The notes beneath the pieces are model-generated. The model was not told where the DNA came from. It made no database searches and saw only the letters and a program-made list of their open reading frames with translations. The position numbers were made by a program, and so were the translations under genes. From Phenylobacterium montanum (lineage in GTDB: Bacteria; Pseudomonadota; Alphaproteobacteria; Caulobacterales; Caulobacteraceae), in the NCBI RefSeq assembly GCF_018135625.1, contig NZ_CP073078.1, forward strand, positions 372,001-436,000: a stretch of DNA of 64,000 bases. Direction: 5' to 3'. Positions 59,703 through 64,000 of the stretch are shown here, piece by piece (within the stretch, counting starts at the first letter, position 1; every line of letters begins with the position of its first letter).

Positions 59703-60787
59703 GGGAGCTCCTTGGTGAGGGGTGGCCAGGCGCGTTCTGCCGGCGCGAGCAGGGTTTCGATGGCGATGGTGGTTCCGCTGGCGGCCGACCGGATCGCCGC
59801 CTCCAGCACCCCCATCACCCCCAGAACCTCGTGCGCCGGGGTGGGGTTCGCCGCCTGGCCGCGCAGGGCCTTGGCCACGGCGGCGTAGTAGAGGCCGTGG
59901 TCGCCGGCCAGGGCCGGGCGGGTGGCGCGGCGGCCCTCGGCGTCCCATATCTGCAGCGGATCGGGATCCTGGCCCCAGCCCGGCGCGCCGGGGCGCAGGC
60001 CGGCGACGTACTGAGCTTCCTGGGCGTCGGGCATCTGTTTGACCAGGCTGCCCTGGTCGCCGTGGATGGTGAAGCTGGGGACGCCGCCCGCCGCCAGCAT
60101 GCTGGCGTTCAGCACCACGCGACGACGGGGATAGTCGAGCACGACATGCGCCCAATCGTCGGCCTTGGCCCCGTCGCGCAGGGCGCCCAGGCTGGCGGTG
60201 ACGTCCTGCGGCAGGCCGAACAATTGCAGAGCCTGGTCGACGAGGTGCGGGCCGAGGTCGAACCAGACGCCCGAGCCCGGGCCGCCGCCCTCGCGCCAGC
60301 GGTCCCTGACCTTGGGCCGGAAGCGGTCGAAGTGGGATTCGAAATGGACGACGCGGCCGACGGCGCCCTCGGCGATGGCCTCTCGCACGGTGAGGAAATC
60401 GCTGTCCCATCGGCGGTTCTGGAACACGGAGAGCAGGCGGTCCTTCCGCCGGGCAAGGTCCAGCAGCCTTCGGGCCGAGGCGAGGTCCAGGGTGAAGGGC
60501 TTGTCCACCACCACAGCCTTTCCGGCCTTCAGCGCCGCTGTGGCCAGGGGTTCGTGGGTGTCGTTGGGGGTGGCGATCACGATCAGGTCGATGCGCGGAT
60601 CGGCGAACAGGGCCTCGGGCGATACGGCGATCTCGGCCGCCGGCAGTTCGGCGGCCACGGCCTCGCGGCGGCTGGTGCTGACCGCGAACAGGCGGAACTC
60701 GGGCCGGGCGGCGAGCAGGGGGGCGTGAAACACCCGCCCGGCCAGGCCGAAGCCGATCAGTCCGACACCTATCCTGTCGTCCGCCAT
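59699..60787 (-). CDS. Gfo/Idh/MocA family oxidoreductase
   Basis: 362 residues. N-terminal Rossmann motif [18 protein letters not shown], the DKP motif in [10 protein letters not shown] (the usual EKP, with Asp for Glu), and a C-terminal beta-sheet domain. NAD(P)-dependent sugar or inositol dehydrogenases dominate the family. The ATG at 60787 is preferred to a start at 60841, which would add 18 residues of no family character. Located between the acyl-CoA gene and the MFS carrier on the same strand. Confidence 0.9.
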   Translation of the reverse strand: MADDRIGVGLIGFGLAGRVFHAPLLAARPEFRLFAVSTSRREAVAAELPAAEIAVSPEALFADPRIDLIVIATPNDTHEPLATAALKAGKAVVVDKPFTLDLASARRLLDLARRKDRLLSVFQNRRWDSDFLTVREAIAEGAVGRVVHFESHFDRFRPKVRDRWREGGGPGSGVWFDLGPHLVDQALQLFGLPQDVTASLGALRDGAKADDWAHVVLDYPRRRVVLNASMLAAGGVPSFTIHGDQGSLVKQMPDAQEAQYVAGLRPGAPGWGQDPDPLQIWDAEGRRATRPALAGDHGLYYAAVAKALRGQAANPTPAHEVLGVMGVLEAAIRSAASGTTIAIETLLAPAERAWPPLTKELP

Positions 60788-60859
60788 GTCCGCCTCACTG
60801 GTCGCGCGCCGGAGCCAAGCGCAAGGCCATCCCTGCTGCAAGCCCGATCGGGCTTTGGA

Positions 60860-62065
60860 TCAGTCGGCGAAGGGCTTGGCTATGGTTGTCATCAGGGCGG
60901 CGGCCAGCCCGGAGACCAGGATCACGGGGGCCATGGCGATGGCCAGGCCCGAGGCGCCCACGCCCAGGGCGACGAGCTGGCCGGCGGCGAAGGGGCCGAC
61001 GATCGAGCCGATCCGCCCGACCGCCACGGCCGACCCGGTGGCGACGCCGCGCGAGGCGGATGGGTAGTACATCGGCGTCACGCCATAGAGGCAGTACTGG
61101 GCGCCCAGGATGCAGAAGCCGCAAGCGCCGGCGCAGGCCAGGACCAGCGGCAGGCTGTGGGCCGCCGCCAGGCCCAGCAGCGCGACGATCAGGCCGGCGA
61201 AGGCCAGGGACACCGGCCCGCGTGCGCCGCGGCGATCGACCAGCGAGCCCAGGATCAGGGCGCCTGGAATGCTGATCGCGTTGAAGGCCAGGGCCGCCTG
61301 GGCCCCGTTGCTGGCGCTGAAGCCCTTGGACGCCACCAGGGTCGGCAGCCAGTTGAGCATCAGGTAGAGGACCAGGAGCGTCAGGCCGAACGTGGTCCAG
61401 AGCAGCGCGGTCACGCCGGCCCGGCCCTCGCCGAACAGGGCTTCGGGGATCGACGGCGCGCCGCCGGCGTGATGCTCGGCCTGCTTCCTGCGGGTCTCAG
61501 GCAAGGTCAGCAGGAACGGCAGAAGGGCCAAGGGCAGGACGCCGCCGACCAGAAACAGCGCCCGCCAGTCGAGGTGCTGGAAGGCGTAGACGGCGAACAG
61601 GCCGGACGAGGCGCCGCCGGCCGGCATGCCGCAGGCCATGGCCGAGACCAGCCGCGCGCGATGTCGAGCCGGGCTGACCTCGATGACGATGTTGATCAGG
61701 CTGGGCATGGCCGCGCCGAGGCCGAGGCCGGTCAGGAACCTGGCGGCGACCAGGCTGAGGGCGTCGGGCGCCACGGCGGTGGCCAGGCTGAACAGGCCGA
61801 ACACGGTCACCGCCAGGCTCATCAGGATGCGGCGGCGCATGTGGTCGGCCAGCCACCCGCCGGCGGCGGCCCCCAGCACCAGCCCGACCATGCCGGCGGT
61901 GAACACGTTGCCGAGCGCCGCGGGGGCGAGGTGCAGGGCCGGGGCCAGCTTGGGCGCCGCAACGCCCATGGCCTGGATGTCGTAGCCCTCCAGCAGCGCC
62001 ACGGCGGCGCACAGGGCGACCACGGGCGCGGCGCGGGCGGGGCTCGCAGGTGCGTCGGCCTTCAT
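60860..62065 (-). CDS. MFS transporter, AAHS (aromatic acid:H+ symporter) type
   Basis: 401 residues with twelve transmembrane helices. LLEGYDIQAMGVAAP in helix 1 matches the L-(D/E)-G-(Y/F)-D signature of the AAHS family, and DHMRRR between helices 2 and 3 and RFLTGLGLGAAMPSLINIV follow the MFS pattern. Family members import 4-hydroxybenzoate, protocatechuate or vanillate with protons. The neighbouring acyl-CoA genes fit an aromatic-acid route, but the solute is inferred. Confidence 0.9.
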   Translation of the reverse strand: MKADAPASPARAAPVVALCAAVALLEGYDIQAMGVAAPKLAPALHLAPAALGNVFTAGMVGLVLGAAAGGWLADHMRRRILMSLAVTVFGLFSLATAVAPDALSLVAARFLTGLGLGAAMPSLINIVIEVSPARHRARLVSAMACGMPAGGASSGLFAVYAFQHLDWRALFLVGGVLPLALLPFLLTLPETRRKQAEHHAGGAPSIPEALFGEGRAGVTALLWTTFGLTLLVLYLMLNWLPTLVASKGFSASNGAQAALAFNAISIPGALILGSLVDRRGARGPVSLAFAGLIVALLGLAAAHSLPLVLACAGACGFCILGAQYCLYGVTPMYYPSASRGVATGSAVAVGRIGSIVGPFAAGQLVALGVGASGLAIAMAPVILVSGLAAALMTTIAKPFAD

Positions 62066-62134
62066 GCGGTCATTTCCCCGAAAGCCGCGGCTCTACCCCT
62101 CGGGCGGCCGCGGTCAGGCGGGAGAACAGCCGAT

Positions 62135-63442
62135 TCAGCCGGCCTCCGCCAGCGCCATTTCACCGGCCGGGACGGGTTCGCTGCGGCGGGTGATGAAGCC
62201 GTAGGCTGCGATCCACAGGTAGCAGACGATCGGGACGGCGAGGAAAGCGGTCAGGCCGAAGGTGTCGGCGACCTTGCCGGAGATCAGCGGCACCACCGCC
62301 CCGCCGACGATGGCCAGGCAGAGGAGACCCGAGCCCTGCGGCACTGACTCGCCCAGGTCCTCGATGGCCAGGGTGAAGATGGTCGGGAACATGATCGAGT
62401 TGAACAGGCCGATGGCCAGCACCGCGACCGCCGCCATCATGCCGGACGAAAGCCCAGAAGCCGCCGCCAGCGCCGCGGCGCCGAAGGCGCAGAAGGACAA
62501 CACGGCGCCCGGGCGGACCTTGCGCAGCACATAGGCGCCGATGAAGCGGCCGACCATGGCGCCGCCCCAGTAGAACATCACCAGCTTGCCGGCGATCTCG
62601 ATCTTCAGCGACAGGGCGTGCGGCGACATCAGATAGCTGGTCATCATCGCCCCGATGGCCACCTCGGCGCCGACATAGGTGAAGATCGACAGCACCCCCA
62701 GCATCAGGCGCGGCTGAGCCAGGAGCTGGCGATAGGTCCCGTGCGCCTTGGGCGGGGCGGGCGGCGACTGCTTCAGGAACAGGGCGCAAAGGCCCGCCAG
62801 CAGGATCAGGCCGATGGCGATGCCCAGGAAAGGCGCCTGCATGGCGTGGGCTTCGTGGATGCGCAGCTGGCTCAGCACGCTGGCCGGCAGGCTGGCGGCC
62901 GGCGGTACCGGCTTGGAGCCCTTCAGCATCAGTTCGGCGCCGATATAGGGGCCGACGAAGGTGGCGAAGGAGTTGAAGGCCTGGGCCAAGGTCAGGCGGC
63001 TGTGGCTGTAACGCGGGTCGCCGATCACGGCGGTCAGCGGATTGGCGGCGACCTGGACGATGGTCACCCCGCTGGCGACCACGAAGATCGCGCCCAGGAA
63101 GGCCTCATAGACCCCGAGATTGGCGGCGGGGGTGAAGAGCAGGGCGCCGACCGCCGTCAGCACCAGGCCCGCGATCACCGTCTTAAGATAGCCGACCCGG
63201 CCCAGCAGCCACGCCGCCGGGAGGGAGACCAGGAAATAGGCGATGAAGAACACGAACGGCGTCAGCGCCGCCTCGGTGTAGTTCAGGGCGAACATGCCCT
63301 TCAGCTTGGGCGTCAGGGTGTCGTTGATCACCACCGTGCAGAAGCCGAAGGCGAAGAAAAGGGCCATTGCCAGGGGGATCAGCCGCCGGGCGCCGCCTCC
63401 CGAGGCGGAGGACGGAGGGGCGGAAATGACGGCTGCGGGCAA
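62135..63442 (-). CDS. FucP-type sugar MFS transporter
   Basis: 435 residues with twelve helices; FFAFGFCTVVINDTLTPKLKGMF at helix 1 and LGAIFVVASGVTIVQVAANPLTAVIG identify the FucP/glucose-galactose MFS family (proton symport of hexoses). No ATG fits the family start; a TTG at 63442 follows AGGGAGAG by 8 bases and is used. A LacI-type operator candidate at 63507-63520 suggests sugar-induced expression. Confidence 0.92.
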   Translation of the reverse strand: MPAAVISAPPSSASGGGARRLIPLAMALFFAFGFCTVVINDTLTPKLKGMFALNYTEAALTPFVFFIAYFLVSLPAAWLLGRVGYLKTVIAGLVLTAVGALLFTPAANLGVYEAFLGAIFVVASGVTIVQVAANPLTAVIGDPRYSHSRLTLAQAFNSFATFVGPYIGAELMLKGSKPVPPAASLPASVLSQLRIHEAHAMQAPFLGIAIGLILLAGLCALFLKQSPPAPPKAHGTYRQLLAQPRLMLGVLSIFTYVGAEVAIGAMMTSYLMSPHALSLKIEIAGKLVMFYWGGAMVGRFIGAYVLRKVRPGAVLSFCAFGAAALAAASGLSSGMMAAVAVLAIGLFNSIMFPTIFTLAIEDLGESVPQGSGLLCLAIVGGAVVPLISGKVADTFGLTAFLAVPIVCYLWIAAYGFITRRSEPVPAGEMALAEAG

Positions 63443-63506
63443 GTCGGGTCTCTCCCTGGGACGGGCGCGCGTTCGCGGCCTGGCCGCTTCGACGCCGCTG
63501 CTGTTG

Positions 63507-63520
63507 TGACAACGCTACCA
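63507..63520 (-). promoter_or_regulatory. LacI/GntR-type operator candidate upstream of the sugar transporter
   Basis: TGGTAGCGTTGTCA (minus strand) is a near-palindrome of TGRYARC half-sites. Similar 14-base palindromes (TGGTAGCGCTACCA, TGACAGCGCTGTCA) are known LacI-family operators in Caulobacter sugar genes. It lies ~65 bases before the transporter start. The half-sites differ from each other, so binding is uncertain. Confidence 0.4.
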
Positions 63521-63589
63521 ATATCGGGTCGGGGCAGGGTTGTCACGCCGCCTGGAGCGGAAATTCCGCTGCGTAAGGGTGGCGGGGCG

Positions 63590-64000
63590 TCAGGCCGTCG
63601 CGGCGGCGCCGGTATGTTCCTTGGCCCCCGGATAGGGGCTGGCGATGGCGGCGAGCAGCCGCTCGGCGCTGATCGGCTTGCCCAGATGGCCGTCCATGCC
63701 GGCCTCCAGGCAGCGGGCCACCTGTTCGGGCAGCACGTTTGCGGTCATGGCCAGGATCACCGGCCGCCGGGCGCCGAGCTGGGCGGCTTCGCGGATGCGG
63801 CGGGTGGCGGTCAGGCCATCCATGTTGGGCATCTGCACGTCCATCAGGATCAGGTCGAACGGCGTGCGCAGCGCCGCCTCGACCGCCTCGACGCCGTCCT
63901 GGGCGGTCTCGACCTCGAGATCGAAGGGCGAGAGCAGGGTGCAGATCAGCTCGCGGTTCACCGCATTGTCGTCGACGACCAGCAGACGCATGGCCGGGTC
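63590..64000 (-). CDS. Receiver domain, C-terminus of a hybrid kinase (truncated by window edge)
   Basis: The frame is open through base 64000, so the N-terminus is outside the window; 136 residues are visible. LLVVDDNAVNREL, LMDVQMPNMDG with the phospho-acceptor Asp, and HLGKPIS with the conserved Lys define a receiver. It resembles the receiver ends of the kinases at 12403 and 25507, so it is most likely another hybrid histidine kinase rather than a lone CheY-type protein. The ATG at 63991 is probably internal. Confidence 0.88.
   Translation of the reverse strand, partial: DPAMRLLVVDDNAVNRELICTLLSPFDLEVETAQDGVEAVEAALRTPFDLILMDVQMPNMDGLTATRRIREAAQLGARRPVILAMTANVLPEQVARCLEAGMDGHLGKPISAERLLAAIASPYPGAKEHTGAAATA

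Noticed and set aside
59831-62347. Plus-strand open frame (838 codons) across the oxidoreductase and MFS genes
   Set aside because: Antisense to two clear families; Gln/Gly/His-rich shadow with no motif.

Overview
The window is high-GC, densely packed bacterial DNA from an alphaproteobacterium, most likely Caulobacterales (a Caulobacter or Phenylobacterium relative). The clues are the block of methylmalonyl-CoA epimerase, DUF1467, proS, lolC and lolD, a 29-codon SidA-like membrane peptide directly upstream of dnaE, several hybrid histidine kinases, and REP-like palindromes of alphaproteobacterial type. The genus is inferred. I saw no rRNA, tRNA, CRISPR array, prophage or insertion sequence.

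Layout. 1-9.5 kb: the end of an ECF sigma factor, then a large winged-helix/NTPase regulator divergent from a six-gene run with four alpha/beta hydrolases (one fused to a cupin), an isochorismatase-like hydrolase and an SDR. 9.6-10.9 kb: decayed DNA with an NTF2-like gene remnant. 10.9-11.9 kb: a marR-DUF1398 pair with a perfect inverted-repeat operator over the promoter. 12.4-17.7 kb: a GAF/five-PAS hybrid kinase and an FAD monooxygenase. 18-22.7 kb: the housekeeping block (mce, DUF1467, proS, lolCD). 22.7-32 kb: a variable segment bracketed by REP-like palindromes, with a HAD hydrolase, SDR, amidohydrolase, two hybrid kinases, a methyltransferase and an acetyltransferase. 33.2-36.8 kb: a sidA-like peptide with a near-consensus LexA box, then dnaE.

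36.8-44.9 kb is a minus-strand region for quaternary or N-methylated amines: a choline/betaine-type ABC ATPase, an FAD/GcvT dehydrogenase of the dimethylglycine/sarcosine family, and a fused substrate-binding protein/permease. Between them lie two small proteins and a possible regulator. 45.2-47.6 kb looks like an oxygen-responsive group: OmpW, a Crp/Fnr regulator with an FNR-type cysteine set, and a universal stress protein, with two FNR/FixK-like boxes. 47.7-50.2 kb encodes an unusual adenylation/carrier/acyltransferase-3 fusion. 50.4-52.5 kb has gph and glmU.

52.6-56.7 kb holds small, mostly secreted or uncharacterised proteins and two palindromic repeats. 56.7-62.1 kb is an acyl-CoA catabolic group (thiolase, SDR, enoyl-CoA hydratase-like protein, Gfo/Idh oxidoreductase, AAHS-type MFS carrier). 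The window ends with a FucP-type sugar transporter behind a LacI-type operator candidate and the receiver end of another hybrid kinase. All functions are read from sequence motifs without database searches.
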